Assembly (NCBI RefSeq): GCF_022234545.1
Contig: NZ_JAIEUI010000003.1
Coordinates: 292,500 to 356,499 of the forward strand
Direction of reading: 5' to 3'
From: Paenibacillus piscarius
GTDB lineage: Bacteria; Bacillota; Bacilli; Paenibacillales; Paenibacillaceae
DNA length: 64,000 nt
Positions 44,860 to 53,841 of this stretch are shown piece after piece; position 1 is the stretch's first letter, and each line of letters opens with the position of its first letter. A model generated the notes under the pieces. It ran no database searches, was not told the origin of the DNA, and was given only the letters and a program-made list of their open reading frames with translations. A program made the position numbers and the translations under genes.

Positions 44860-45162
44860 TCAGCTCAGACGGAAGCGTTCCAGCTGGTCCCACAGCCCTT
44901 CCCGTCGGAGAATCTCCGCCTGCTTCGGCCCCATGAGGTCGAAGTGGGGAAACGGCTCACGGTTATGGATATACTGTGCCGGAAGGCCATGCTCCCTGCA
45001 CCATTCCCGCAGGCGCTGCAGATCGCTGCAGCCTACCTTGGTGACAGTGGTGATTCCGGGGAAGCGTTCGTCGATCCAGTAATGGGTCAGGAAGGCAATC
45101 TCTCCTGCGGCAACCGCCTGCTTCCAGCGGGCTAATTCATCCCGGTTAATTCCAAAGGCCAT
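44860..45162 (-). CDS. Conserved hypothetical protein (YneQ-like)
   Basis: 100 residues, soluble. The sequence AFGINRDELARWKQAVAAGE, then FLTHYWIDERFPGITTVTKVGC and PHFDLMGPKQAEIL recalls the Bacillus YneQ family. Conserved His, Trp, Asp and Cys residues suggest a metal or catalytic site, but no activity is known to me. It has AAGGATGAGA upstream and is divergent from the YwbE gene. Confidence 0.7.
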   Translation of the reverse strand: MAFGINRDELARWKQAVAAGEIAFLTHYWIDERFPGITTVTKVGCSDLQRLREWCREHGLPAQYIHNREPFPHFDLMGPKQAEILRREGLWDQLERFRLS

Positions 45163-45229
45163 AGCTGTCTCATCCTTATCATCATAGTGGAATTATTATA
45201 TTCAATTTACCCGGAAGGGGGAGAAGCAT

Positions 45230-45424
45230 ATGAACGGGCAAGTCAGAGCCGATATCCGTTCCGGGCTTCAGGTCGAGATTGTACTGAAGCAGGACCAGGC
45301 CACCGGCAAGCTTACACAGGGCACGGTGAAGGATATTTTGACGAACTCGCCCCGCCATCCGCATGGTATCAAGGTGCGGCTTGCTGACGGGCAGGTCGGA
45401 CGGGTTAAGAATATCATCGGCTGA
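45230..45424 (+). CDS. ywbE: YwbE family protein
   Basis: 64 residues. The whole length matches the YwbE family: RADIRSGLQVEIVLKQDQ, TGKLTQGTVKDILTNS and PHGIKVRLADGQVGRVK. An SH3-like small beta-barrel with a possible nucleic-acid role has been suggested for such folds, but the function is unknown. Site GAAGGGGGAG before the ATG and a strong terminator after the stop. Confidence 0.9.
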   Translation: MNGQVRADIRSGLQVEIVLKQDQATGKLTQGTVKDILTNSPRHPHGIKVRLADGQVGRVKNIIG

Positions 45425-45442
45425 AGCGGAGCCGGTTGTAAC

Positions 45443-45495
45443 AAACGCCTCGGCGGGGCTGTCTAATTGGACAGCTCTGGCCTGGGCGTTTTTTT
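45443..45495 (+). terminator. Terminator after ywbE
   Basis: AAACGCC...GGGCGTTT outer stem with inner GCTGTC/GGACAGC, then TTTTT. Element D5 starts at the last T. Confidence 0.85.
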
Positions 45496-45580
45496 GAAAA
45501 TATAAGAATGTATATGTTGCACGCTACACACTATCCTTCTATTTCTCGCCGAAACGTATGCGAAAAACCGAACACAATGT
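45496..45580 (+). repeat. Element D (5' half) fused to an element A-type unit
   Basis: GAAAATATAAGAATGTATATG, a 21-nt D start at 45496, continues to CTCGCCGAAACG (45556); there the D second hairpin is missing and GTATGCGAAAAACCGAACAC, an A-family variant also found at 52927, follows directly. Confidence 0.6.
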
Positions 45581-45667
45581 GCTGGTGCGTTGGCGCGTGG
45601 TAGGCTGGCGGGCGGACCGCACGGATTAAGCCTCGTATGAACTCTACTATCCGTTACCAGTCTGCCG

Positions 45668-46480
45668 TCACCGGCCCAGGAATTGCTCCAGTGACTGGTC
45701 GGCTTTGGTCTGATTGCACAGGTTGCAGGCGCAGACACAGTTGTCGGGCGTAGTATGCCCGCCCTTGGCGCGGGGGAGCAGATGGTCGATGGTGTCCCCG
45801 TACAGGCCGCAGAAGTAACAGGTATAGTTGTCCCTGTTCAGAATATAGGCGCGGAAGTCCTTGTTGCTGAACAGGCGGCGGATGGTCCGCCGGTTCACCA
45901 CGACGGCCGCATGCTCCTTGACCAGCGTCACGGCAAGCTCGAGATCGATCTCCTGATGCCAGCGGCGTCCCTTGTCGCTGTGCCCGCGCATCAGAATCAT
46001 GCCCTTGGCCGAAGGGACCAGGGCCGAGGCATCCTGCGGATCAGGCTTCGGCCCGCGCTGCTGCGGGAGGCTTCTGCCCGTCTCGGCAGCGCTCCGGGAA
46101 CGGCCCTTCCCTTTGGGCGTCTTCGGCCCTGAAGCGGGACCGCTGCCCCTGGCGGGCGGACGGGGCTGCCCGGCCGCAGGTCTGGCCGGGGCAGCGCCTG
46201 CTGTGCCCGAGATAGCGGCCAGCGCCTTGTCCCGCTTGGCCGGACCCGGCCCGGCCGGGCGCTCCGGCAGCGGCGGTGCCGCGCTTGGATGCACAGCCGG
46301 CCCTGATACAGCCGCCGCCGAGGCGGCGGCCGCTTCGCGGAGCTTGCGGCAGGCCCGGCAGGCGCCGCGCCGTGATGCCCCGCTGGAGCGCTTGCCGGTG
46401 CGTCTGCGGAATTCGGAGAGCGGCTTCAGCTGATGGCAGTAGGCACATTTTTTGGATGGAGGTGGAATGATTTCAGTCAT
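45668..46480 (-). CDS. HNH endonuclease-like protein with N-terminal zinc ribbon
   Basis: 270 residues from ATG 46480 (CCAAGG upstream; the frame is open to 46576 without a site). The N-terminus has two Cys pairs (CAYC about 12-15 and CRAC about 40-43), a probable zinc ribbon. Residues about 50-160 are low-complexity Ala/Pro/Gly/Arg. The C-terminal domain has an HNH fold: RDNYTCYFCG, TIDHLLPRAKGG, TTPDNCVCACNLCNQTK, with the DH, N and four Cys expected. Probably a DNA-cleaving or repair nuclease; substrate unknown. No phage genes nearby. Confidence 0.82.
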   Translation of the reverse strand: MTEIIPPPSKKCAYCHQLKPLSEFRRRTGKRSSGASRRGACRACRKLREAAAASAAAVSGPAVHPSAAPPLPERPAGPGPAKRDKALAAISGTAGAAPARPAAGQPRPPARGSGPASGPKTPKGKGRSRSAAETGRSLPQQRGPKPDPQDASALVPSAKGMILMRGHSDKGRRWHQEIDLELAVTLVKEHAAVVVNRRTIRRLFSNKDFRAYILNRDNYTCYFCGLYGDTIDHLLPRAKGGHTTPDNCVCACNLCNQTKADQSLEQFLGR

Positions 46481-46739
46481 AAGTAACCTTGGCAGAGGCG
46501 GCGGTTGGCCGGAACTGTCCAATCCCTTCTGTATTTTGAGAGAAATAGATAACTGCTTCCTGCTCAGCGGATTCATGATTTGTTACTAGTATAGCGTAAA
46601 GCGCAGGTATTCACACAATAGACGGTCCAAACTTCCGGATTCCCGGGAAGGATATTTAATGCTGGACGGCCGTGCCGAAAGGCGTTAGAATGGCAGTGAA
46701 CATTAAAGGGCTTTCATAAGCTGCGGGGGTGAACCGGGA

Positions 46740-47762
46740 ATGACCACGATATATGATATTGCCAAAAGGACCGGTTACTCACCAACCACAGTGTCCAAGG
46801 CGTTCAATAACTATTCGGATGTGCGGGAGAAGACGCGCCAGGAGATTCTGCGTACCGCTCAGGAGATGGGATATCTGCCCAACGCCCATGCACGTACACT
46901 GACGACCAAGAAGTCTTGGACCATCGGTGTGCTGTTTGTGGAGAATACGGGGGCGGGGATCCGCCATCCTTTTTTCAGCGCGGTGATTGAGAGCTTCAAG
47001 CAGGTTGCCGTAGCCGAGGGCTACGCCCTGATGTTCATCTCGAAGGATGTCGGCGGCAAGAGAAGCGGCTATCTGGAGAACTGCCGGATTCGCGGTGTGG
47101 ATGGCGTCGTGGTATTCCTGTCTGATTACGAAGACCCGTATTTCCGGGAGCTGCTGGAGAGCGATATTCCTACGGTGGTGCTTGATTTCGAGACGGGGCT
47201 GTCGCATACGGTCTGCTCGGATAACAGGAATGGTGCCCGTCAGGCGGTGGAATATCTGGCTCAGCTCGGACACCGCAGAATCGCCCATATCTCGGGCGGC
47301 GGCAACACCTATCCGGGAGAGCAGCGGGAGCTGGGGTACAGAACAGCCATGGAGCAGTTGGGCCTTGAGGTGCCGGAGGAATATGTTACCGTGGGCGCGT
47401 ATTACTCTCTGGAGAGCGGTTATGGTGCCATGAAGCAGCTAATGGGGCTGCCGCAGCGTCCAACCGCTGTGTTCGCTTCAGGTGACCTGCTGGCACTGGG
47501 TGCAGTTATGGCTGCCAAGGATCTGGGGCTGAAGGTGCCGGAGGATGTATCGGTCATGGGGTATGATGACATTGAGCTTGCGGGCTATGTTACCCCTGCG
47601 CTGACCACCGTCCGCCAGGATACCGGGCTGCTCGGAACCCGTGCAGCGGAGCTGCTGCTGGGCTCTATGAACGGCACGCGGGCCAGCCGGGAGCAGGAGG
47701 CCGCAGTGCTGCCTGTGGAGATTGTTGTTAGGGATTCCTGTGCACCTCCGGGTCCATCCTAA
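46740..47762 (+). CDS. LacI family transcriptional regulator
   Basis: 340 residues. The N-terminal helix-turn-helix is TIYDIAKRTGYSPTTVSKAF with the hinge helix near LPNAHARTL. The C-terminal periplasmic-binding-like core ends with SVMGYDDIELAGYVTPALTTVRQ. It binds a sugar or sugar phosphate. A perfect 20-bp LacI-type palindrome lies 38 bp after its stop, before the GH30 gene, so it most likely represses that gene and perhaps the transporter operon. Confidence 0.93.
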   Translation: MTTIYDIAKRTGYSPTTVSKAFNNYSDVREKTRQEILRTAQEMGYLPNAHARTLTTKKSWTIGVLFVENTGAGIRHPFFSAVIESFKQVAVAEGYALMFISKDVGGKRSGYLENCRIRGVDGVVVFLSDYEDPYFRELLESDIPTVVLDFETGLSHTVCSDNRNGARQAVEYLAQLGHRRIAHISGGGNTYPGEQRELGYRTAMEQLGLEVPEEYVTVGAYYSLESGYGAMKQLMGLPQRPTAVFASGDLLALGAVMAAKDLGLKVPEDVSVMGYDDIELAGYVTPALTTVRQDTGLLGTRAAELLLGSMNGTRASREQEAAVLPVEIVVRDSCAPPGPS

Positions 47763-47800
47763 GATGTGCGTCCGTCCGGGAATGCCTTTTTTTTCAGCCA

Positions 47801-47820
47801 AATCGAAACCGGTTTCGATT
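47801..47820. promoter_or_regulatory. LacI-family operator before the GH30 gene
   Basis: AATCGAAACCGGTTTCGATT, a perfect 20-bp palindrome with the central CG typical of LacI-family sites, 55 bp before the GH30 start. A 14-nt exact partial copy lies at 53968-53981. Confidence 0.85.
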
Positions 47821-47874
47821 TCTTTCGATTTCGGCTTCGGTCTAAGCTGGCCAACCTATAAAGGAGTGATCGAC

Positions 47875-49218
47875 ATGACAACTGTTCAAACCGTAGTCAC
47901 CGCCAAAGATACGGCGGATCGCCTGAGTTCCAAGGAAGGTATCCGGTTCCAGGCCGGCATCCCGGAGGCAGCGGCGCATATCAAGCTGCTCCCGGAGCAG
48001 GAGTATCAGAGAATTATCGGGTTTGGCGGCGCGTTCACGGAGGCAGCGGCGTATACCTTGTCACGGATGAGCCCGCAGAAGCGGGCGGAGGTGATCCGGC
48101 GGTATTTTCACCCGGTGGACGGGCTGAATTACACCATGGGCCGGGTGCATATCCATAGCTGCGACTTCGCGCTCGGCAACTACACCTATGTGGAGGAGGG
48201 CGATACGGAGCTTGCGACCTTCGACATCTCACGTGACCGCAAATGGGTGCTGCCGCTGATTAAGGATGCGATGGAGCAGCGCGGCGGAACATTCACGATG
48301 CTGGCTTCCCCGTGGAGCCCGCCTGCCTGGATGAAGACGAACGGGGAGATGAATAACGGCGGCTCGCTGAAGCCGGAATATGCGGGAGTCTGGGCGCGGT
48401 ATTATACCAGATTCATTGACGCTTACCGCAAGGAGGGCGTTCCGGTCTGGGCGGTATCGGTGCAGAATGAGCCGGCGGCGGTGCAGGTATGGGACTCCTG
48501 TGTATACAGTGCCGAGGAAGAGCGGGATTTCGTCAAAAACCATCTCGGCCCCGCCCTGCGCGAAGCCGGAATGGACGATGTGAATATCGTCATCTGGGAT
48601 CATAACCGCGACATTATGGTGGAGCGGGTGACTCCGGTTCTGTCTGACCCGGAAGCTGCGCAGTATGTCTGGGGCACCGGCATCCATTGGTACGGCGGCG
48701 AGGAGTTCGGCAAGGTGGAGCAGGTGCATGAGCTGTTCCCGGATAAGCATATTCTCTTCACCGAAGGCTGCCAGGAGGGCGGCGTGCGTCTGGGTGAATG
48801 GTTCACGGGCGAGCGCTACGGGCGGAATATGATCGGCGATCTGAATGCCTGGACGGAAGGGTATCTGGACTGGAATCTGGTGCTGGATGAGACTGGCGGG
48901 CCGAATCATGTGGGTAATCTCTGTGACGCTCCGGTGATTGCCGATACGGTTACGGATGAGGTGCACTACAACAGCTCGTACTACTACATCGGGCATTTCA
49001 GCAAATTCATCGCCCCGGGTGCGGTGCGGATCGGCTTGGAGTCGGCAGCGGCAGATGTGCTGGCTGCGGCGTTCCGCAACCCGGACGGCAGTCTGGCCGT
49101 GGTGCTGATGAACGAGGGCGATGAAGAGCGTTCGCTCACGCTGGAGCTGGGCGGCGAAACCGCCGAGTGTGTGCTGGCTGCGCATTCGATTGCGACACAT
49201 GTGATTACGCGGGGTTAA
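47875..49218 (+). CDS. Glycoside hydrolase family 30 enzyme (beta-glucosidase-like), cytoplasmic
   Basis: 447 residues from ATG 47875 (AAAGGAGTGATCG upstream). A TIM barrel with side beta-sandwich: FGGAFTEAAAYTLS, FTMLASPWSPPAWMKTN, acid/base Glu199 in VQNEP, nucleophile Glu297 in FTEGC. It has no signal peptide, so it works on imported oligosaccharides. GH30 members cleave beta-glucosides, beta-1,6-glucans, glucosylceramide or beta-xylosides; linkage cannot be read here. It lies between a LacI gene and a large GH94 phosphorylase gene, suggesting joint action on beta-glucan fragments. Confidence 0.9.
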   Translation: MTTVQTVVTAKDTADRLSSKEGIRFQAGIPEAAAHIKLLPEQEYQRIIGFGGAFTEAAAYTLSRMSPQKRAEVIRRYFHPVDGLNYTMGRVHIHSCDFALGNYTYVEEGDTELATFDISRDRKWVLPLIKDAMEQRGGTFTMLASPWSPPAWMKTNGEMNNGGSLKPEYAGVWARYYTRFIDAYRKEGVPVWAVSVQNEPAAVQVWDSCVYSAEEERDFVKNHLGPALREAGMDDVNIVIWDHNRDIMVERVTPVLSDPEAAQYVWGTGIHWYGGEEFGKVEQVHELFPDKHILFTEGCQEGGVRLGEWFTGERYGRNMIGDLNAWTEGYLDWNLVLDETGGPNHVGNLCDAPVIADTVTDEVHYNSSYYYIGHFSKFIAPGAVRIGLESAAADVLAAAFRNPDGSLAVVLMNEGDEERSLTLELGGETAECVLAAHSIATHVITRG

Positions 49219-49244
49219 CTTCCCCGCCCCGCCTCTGTCCGCCG

Positions 49245-49426
49245 AGTGTATTTTGTACAGCAGATAGCTGATTTATTTGATTGCGAAATTGGTTCGATTG
49301 CACTTTGTACAGCAGAATCCGGCGGAAGAGGCCATTTGGGGCAGAATGCCGGAAATCTGCGGTATGAAATACAACAGAATGCTGTTTCCGTCCAGGAAAA
49401 GCTGATTCTATTGCACGAAGTGCAGT
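49245..49426. repeat. Element B, copy 2: four 17-nt palindromes at offsets 0, 52, 114, 165
   Basis: Units AGTGTATTTTGTACAGC (49245), ATTGCACTTTGTACAGC (49297), GCGGTATGAAATACAAC (49359) and ATTGCACGAAGTGCAGT (49410). Same layout as copy 1 at 8523-8703, including the 45-nt spacer between units 2 and 3. It fills most of the gap 49219-49564, whose end only shows AGGAGG at 49552 as a recognisable signal. Confidence 0.7.
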
Positions 49427-49564
49427 CACGCGGAGGGGGAGCAGACTTAACGGACCTGCGCACTTGAGAGCACTCCGTTTGGCAGAGCATCGCCTTGCCC
49501 CTAAGTCTAGACATCCGGGCTCGATGGGGCCTAACAACAGTAATATTTATTAGGAGGATTATGA

Positions 49565-52500
49565 ATGAGCCATTATTATTTCGATTCAGGAAAATTCGTC
49601 ATCGAGCAGTTCCACGAAGGCAAGCCGTTCGCCAGCTTCCTGCCCGGCTTGGCCGGACTGAAGGGAGTGCCGATGTGGACGTTCTATGTGAACCGCGGAC
49701 AGGGGATCAGCAGCTTCGGGGTGCGCGACAAAAACTCGCCGATTATGGAGTTCTCCCCGGCGAATATCTCCTACAAGAACGTGACCTCCACCGGCTTCCG
49801 TACCTTCATTAAGCTGAAGGGTACAGAGGAAATCTATGAGCCGTTCCAGTCTGCACGGCCGGACTCTGCCGCCAAGCGTACGATGACAATTCTGCCGAAC
49901 GGGCTGACCATCGAGGAGTCCCATGCCGGGCACGGGCTGCAAATCAAGGTCCACTACTTCAATCTGCCGGGCGATGATTACGCGGCGCTGATCCGCCAGG
50001 TGGAGATACAGAACATTGGCGATGCTGTGCTGGAGCTGGAGCTGCTGGACGGCCTGCCTGAGGTGCTTCCGTTCGGTGTAGCGAACGGCGGCTACAAAGA
50101 GATGGGCAACCTGCTGCGCAGCTGGATGGATGTGTTCAACCTGGAGAACGGCATTCCGTTCTACAAGCTGCGCTCCGGCACGAACGACGATGCAGAGATC
50201 GGCACGATTGAGAGCGGACATTTCTATCTCTCCTCCACTGCCGAAGGGGAACTGCTCCGTCCGCTCGTGGATCACGAAGTGATCTTCGGCAGTAACACAT
50301 CGCTGTCCTACCCGGACCGCTTCGCACTGCTTCCCCTGGCCGAGCTGCTGGCACAGGCGCAGTATCCGGCCAATAAGGTGCCGTGCGGATTCAGCGGCGC
50401 TGCCCGGACGCTGGCACCCGGAGCTTCGCTTAAGCTGAACACGATCATCGGACATGTGAATGATATCGGGCGGATTAACCGGCGGGCGGAGGAGCTGTGC
50501 CGTGAGGCGTATTTTGCCGCCAAAGCACAGGAGGCTGCCGCGCTGACCGAGGAATTAACTGCGGATATTGCCACCCGCACCTCCTCGCCGATCTTCGACG
50601 CCTACTGCCGCCAGTCCTACCTCGATAACTTCCTGCGCGGGGGATATCCGTTTATTTTTGACAACGGGGAAGAGGGCTTCGTCGTGCATCTGTACTCGCG
50701 CAAGCATGGCGATATGGAACGGGATTACAACTTCTTCTCGCTGGCGCCCGAATATTATTCCCAGGGCAACGGGAACTTCCGCGATATGAACCAGAACCGG
50801 CGGAGCGATGTCTTTTTCCACCCGCAGGTGGGCAGCTTCAACATCAAGATGTTCTACAGCCTGATTCAGGCGGACGGCTATAATCCGCTTAGTGTGCAGG
50901 GGACGACCTTTGAGATTCTGCCGGATGCGGCGGAGCAGCTCAAGGACTTGCTGGCCGGGGCGCTTGCGGAGCAGGATGCCGGACTGGCGCGGCTGCTGGA
51001 CGGGCGCTTCACCCCAGGCAGCCTGATTAACTACATTGCCGATCACCAGCTTACGCTTAAGGTCAGCGAGCAGGAGTTCCTCAGCGGAGTGCTTGCCCTG
51101 TCGCAGCAGAATATTGAAGCCGCATTCGGCGAGGGCTTCTGGTCGGACCACTGGACGTATAACCTTGATCTGGTGGAAGGTTATCTGGACATCTATCCTG
51201 AACGCCGCGCAGAGCTGCTGTTCGGTGATGAGACCTATGCGTTCTACGATAGCCCGGCGTATGTGCTGCCGCGCAGCGAGAAGTATGTGATTAGCGGCGG
51301 CAAGGTGCGGCAATTCGGGGCATTGCTGGAGGACGAGGAGAAGCTGCATAAGCTGAAGCGTAAAGCCTCGGATACCCACTGGCTGCGGACGCAGGGCGGA
51401 CACGGGGAGATCTACCGGACCAGCCTGTTCGTCAAGATGCTGTCGCTCGCCCTGAACAAATTCGCCACCCTCGACCCTTACGGTATGGGCGTGGAGATGG
51501 AGGCGAACAAGCCGGGCTGGAATGATGCGATGAACGGGCTGCCGGGCCTGATGGGCTCGGGCATGAGCGAGACGCTGGAGCTGAAGCGGATGCTGGTGTT
51601 CATGCTGGAGGCGCTGGAGAACGGTGCGGAGCTGCCTTCCGCTGTAGCGCTTCCGGCGGAGATCGCGGAGCTGCTGACAGCGGTCGGTCATGCGGTGACG
51701 GAAGTACTGGACGGCTCGCTGGCTGAGTTCCCTTATTGGGACCGCGTAGCTTCGGCGCGTGAGGCGTACCGGGCATCCATTCGCTTCGGTATTACGGGCG
51801 ATATTCGCGAAGTTTCCCTTGAGGTGATCCGCGGAATGCTGGAGCTGTGGCTGCGCAAGACGGATCAGGGGATTGCGCGCGCAGTGGAGATGGGCGGCGG
51901 ACTGGTTCCGACCTATTTCCGGTTCGAGGCGGTGCGGTTCCAGCCGGTGACGGATGAAGCCGGTGCGCCGGTTATCAGCGGTTACGGGCTGCCGAAGGCT
52001 GTGGTAGAGGAATTCGAAGGCTCTGCTCTGCCGTATTTCCTGGAAGGCCCGACCCGCTGGCTCAAAACGCTGGATAATCATGAGACGGCCAAAGATATTT
52101 ACAGCCGAGTGAAGCAGAGCGGGCTGTTCGATCCGGTCACGCAGATGTACCGGACCTCGGTATCACTCGAAGAAGAAGGCCATGAGATCGGGCGTATCCG
52201 GGCATTCACCGCCGGATGGCAGGAGCGGGAATCCAACTTCCTGCATATGTCATACAAATATCTGCTGGAGCTGCTGAAGGCGGGGCTGTACGCAGAATTC
52301 TACAGTGAGCTGAAGACCTCGCTGATTCCGTTCCTTGATCCTGAGGTATACGGACGCAGCACGCTGGAGAACTCCTCGTTCATCTCCACCGGCGGCAACC
52401 CTGATCCGAATACACATGGCAGAGGCTTCGTAGCCCGGCTGAGCGGTTCTACGGCAGAGTTCCTGAGCATGTGGAGAACGATGATGGCCGGCAGCCACTT

Positions 52501-52792
52501 GTTCGCGATGGAAGACGGGGAACTGACGGCGGCGCTTCACCCGGCGCTGCCCGGCTGGCTGTTCGATGAGCAGGGCGAGGTCTCGTTCACGCTGCTGGGC
52601 GGAACACAGGTGACGTATGTGAATCCGCGCCGTGCCGATACGTTCGGCGAAGACAAGGCGGCGATTCAGCAGTTGAAGCTGAGCTACCACAGCGGCGAAG
52701 AACGCAGCGTATCCGGCGAGCGGCTGCGCGGCGCGGATGCCGAGGCCTTGCGGCGCGGGGAAATCGCGGCGATTCGGGCGGTAATGAATTAA
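49565..52792 (+). CDS. GH94 glycoside phosphorylase, 1,2-beta-oligoglucan phosphorylase-like
   Basis: 1075 residues, cytoplasmic. Phosphorylases of this family cleave a beta-glucosidic bond with phosphate to give alpha-glucose 1-phosphate. An N-terminal beta-sandwich (about 1-300) precedes an (alpha/alpha)6 barrel; the catalytic acid is Asp654 in GWNDAMNGLPG, and GGHGEIYRTS and HGRGFVARLSGS are further conserved loops. Cellobiose phosphorylases are about 800 residues, whereas the ~1080-residue size fits sophorose-oligosaccharide phosphorylases of Listeria and Paenibacillus. Specificity for beta-1,2-glucans is inferred from length and context only. Confidence 0.85.
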   Translation: MSHYYFDSGKFVIEQFHEGKPFASFLPGLAGLKGVPMWTFYVNRGQGISSFGVRDKNSPIMEFSPANISYKNVTSTGFRTFIKLKGTEEIYEPFQSARPDSAAKRTMTILPNGLTIEESHAGHGLQIKVHYFNLPGDDYAALIRQVEIQNIGDAVLELELLDGLPEVLPFGVANGGYKEMGNLLRSWMDVFNLENGIPFYKLRSGTNDDAEIGTIESGHFYLSSTAEGELLRPLVDHEVIFGSNTSLSYPDRFALLPLAELLAQAQYPANKVPCGFSGAARTLAPGASLKLNTIIGHVNDIGRINRRAEELCREAYFAAKAQEAAALTEELTADIATRTSSPIFDAYCRQSYLDNFLRGGYPFIFDNGEEGFVVHLYSRKHGDMERDYNFFSLAPEYYSQGNGNFRDMNQNRRSDVFFHPQVGSFNIKMFYSLIQADGYNPLSVQGTTFEILPDAAEQLKDLLAGALAEQDAGLARLLDGRFTPGSLINYIADHQLTLKVSEQEFLSGVLALSQQNIEAAFGEGFWSDHWTYNLDLVEGYLDIYPERRAELLFGDETYAFYDSPAYVLPRSEKYVISGGKVRQFGALLEDEEKLHKLKRKASDTHWLRTQGGHGEIYRTSLFVKMLSLALNKFATLDPYGMGVEMEANKPGWNDAMNGLPGLMGSGMSETLELKRMLVFMLEALENGAELPSAVALPAEIAELLTAVGHAVTEVLDGSLAEFPYWDRVASAREAYRASIRFGITGDIREVSLEVIRGMLELWLRKTDQGIARAVEMGGGLVPTYFRFEAVRFQPVTDEAGAPVISGYGLPKAVVEEFEGSALPYFLEGPTRWLKTLDNHETAKDIYSRVKQSGLFDPVTQMYRTSVSLEEEGHEIGRIRAFTAGWQERESNFLHMSYKYLLELLKAGLYAEFYSELKTSLIPFLDPEVYGRSTLENSSFISTGGNPDPNTHGRGFVARLSGSTAEFLSMWRTMMAGSHLFAMEDGELTAALHPALPGWLFDEQGEVSFTLLGGTQVTYVNPRRADTFGEDKAAIQQLKLSYHSGEERSVSGERLRGADAEALRRGEIAAIRAVMN

Positions 52793-52870
52793 CGGGTATA
52801 GATAGTGGTGGAGAGGAGGTCCTTGCGGGGGCCTCCTTGCTGTTTGTCTGTTGGGAAAAAGGCGAGTGGA

Positions 52871-52950
52871 CCAAATGTAATCGAAAAACCGATTACAATG
52901 GGCGGGCGTAGGGTAGTGGGCCAAACGTATGCGAAAAACCGAACACAATC
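52871..52950. repeat. Two element A units, 50 bp apart
   Basis: CCAAATGTAATCG-AAAAAC-CGATTACAAT at 52871 and the diverged CCAAACGTATGCGAAAAACC-GAACACAAT at 52921. The second matches the unit at 45557. Confidence 0.65.
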
Positions 52951-53021
52951 GGCAGGTGCGAGATGTACAGGCTTGGTCAGACTCCAACTTAGGCGCAAAT
53001 CCACCAGGCCAAAAGTTAGCT

Positions 53022-53027
53022 TATAAT
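53022..53027 (+). promoter_or_regulatory. -10 box before the hypothetical gene at 53071
   Basis: Perfect TATAAT. It argues against the in-frame ATG at 53029 as the start. No clear -35 box. Confidence 0.5.
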
Positions 53028-53070
53028 AATGGGGTATATATCTGTAAACATGAGAGGAGCACCATCAATA

Positions 53071-53736
53071 ATGAGCGAACTGAAAATGGGACTGATTGAG
53101 AAATACTCCATGATTGTTCCTGCTGCTGAAAAGGAGACATGGGAGGCCAAAGGCTGGAGAGAAGAGAGCACGTTCAGGGACTTCCACTATGAGGCGGAGG
53201 AAGGCGAGGCGATGATGACGGCCAGACCTCAGACGATGACAGAGATGGACAAGGACGCGTTACTGGGCAGCAGGGTTGCGGGCTATTCTACACATCTGGG
53301 CACCTATGGCATGGGCGGGCCCGGATTCTTCGGCTTACTGCTGGAGCAGGATGGCGTTAGACAGTATCTGGTGTATGCCGTCTGGGCATCGGGCCAATAT
53401 ATCCTGCTGGACGGCCGGGTGATTGAATGCCATCTGAATTACAACAAGAGCCACCGGCCGTGGATCTCCAGCTGGGCAGGCGAGCCTGAGGAAGAGCAGT
53501 GGGACGAGCTGACGCCAAAAGTAACGGGGAGCCGGGTGACCGCTGTCCATCTCACCGGCGAGGAGCTACAGCTTGAGCTGACTCAGGGAAATGTCCAGCA
53601 TCAGTTTGTATTCCACCAATACCATCCGGATTTGCCGCCGATGGGAAACGGTCAGCCGCGCAAGCCTGCCTTTGAGGATGGCGTGATCGGCGACTATATC
53701 GTATTGTCGGAGGAGAATGCGGTTCTGCATGTGTAG
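53071..53736 (+). CDS. Hypothetical protein
   Basis: 221 residues from ATG 53071 (GAGAGGAGC upstream; in-frame ATGs at 53029 and 53050 are alternatives). Soluble, acidic, with no signal peptide and many aromatic residues (GPGFFGLLLEQDG, QYLVYAVWASGQYILLDG, NYNKSHRPWISSW). I do not recognise the family. It is embedded in the carbohydrate locus between the phosphorylase and the ABC transporter, but has its own promoter-like element and a hairpin after it, so it may be unrelated. Confidence 0.65.
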   Translation: MSELKMGLIEKYSMIVPAAEKETWEAKGWREESTFRDFHYEAEEGEAMMTARPQTMTEMDKDALLGSRVAGYSTHLGTYGMGGPGFFGLLLEQDGVRQYLVYAVWASGQYILLDGRVIECHLNYNKSHRPWISSWAGEPEEEQWDELTPKVTGSRVTAVHLTGEELQLELTQGNVQHQFVFHQYHPDLPPMGNGQPRKPAFEDGVIGDYIVLSEENAVLHV

Positions 53737-53748
53737 CTGGCGCAAACG

Positions 53749-53793
53749 TTTCGGCTTGGAGAGCTCTGCGGAACGGTCCAAGCCGAAATTTGA
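53749..53793 (+). terminator. Inverted repeat after the hypothetical gene
   Basis: TTTCGGCTTGGA pairs perfectly with TCCAAGCCGAAA (12 bp). Only TTTG follows, so terminator strength is uncertain. Confidence 0.5.
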
Positions 53794-53814
53794 GCCCCCT
53801 AATACGAAATTTGA
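53784..53814 (+). promoter_or_regulatory. Two 10-bp direct repeats 21 bp apart, probable AraC-type regulator site
   Basis: CGAAATTTGA at 53784-53793 and 53805-53814, identical, two helical turns apart, just upstream of the -35 region of the transporter promoter (-10 TACAAT at 53842-53847). This is the layout of an activator of the YesN type. Confidence 0.6.
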
Positions 53815-53841
53815 AACCTTACCGTGCCTGCCCAAAAGGCA

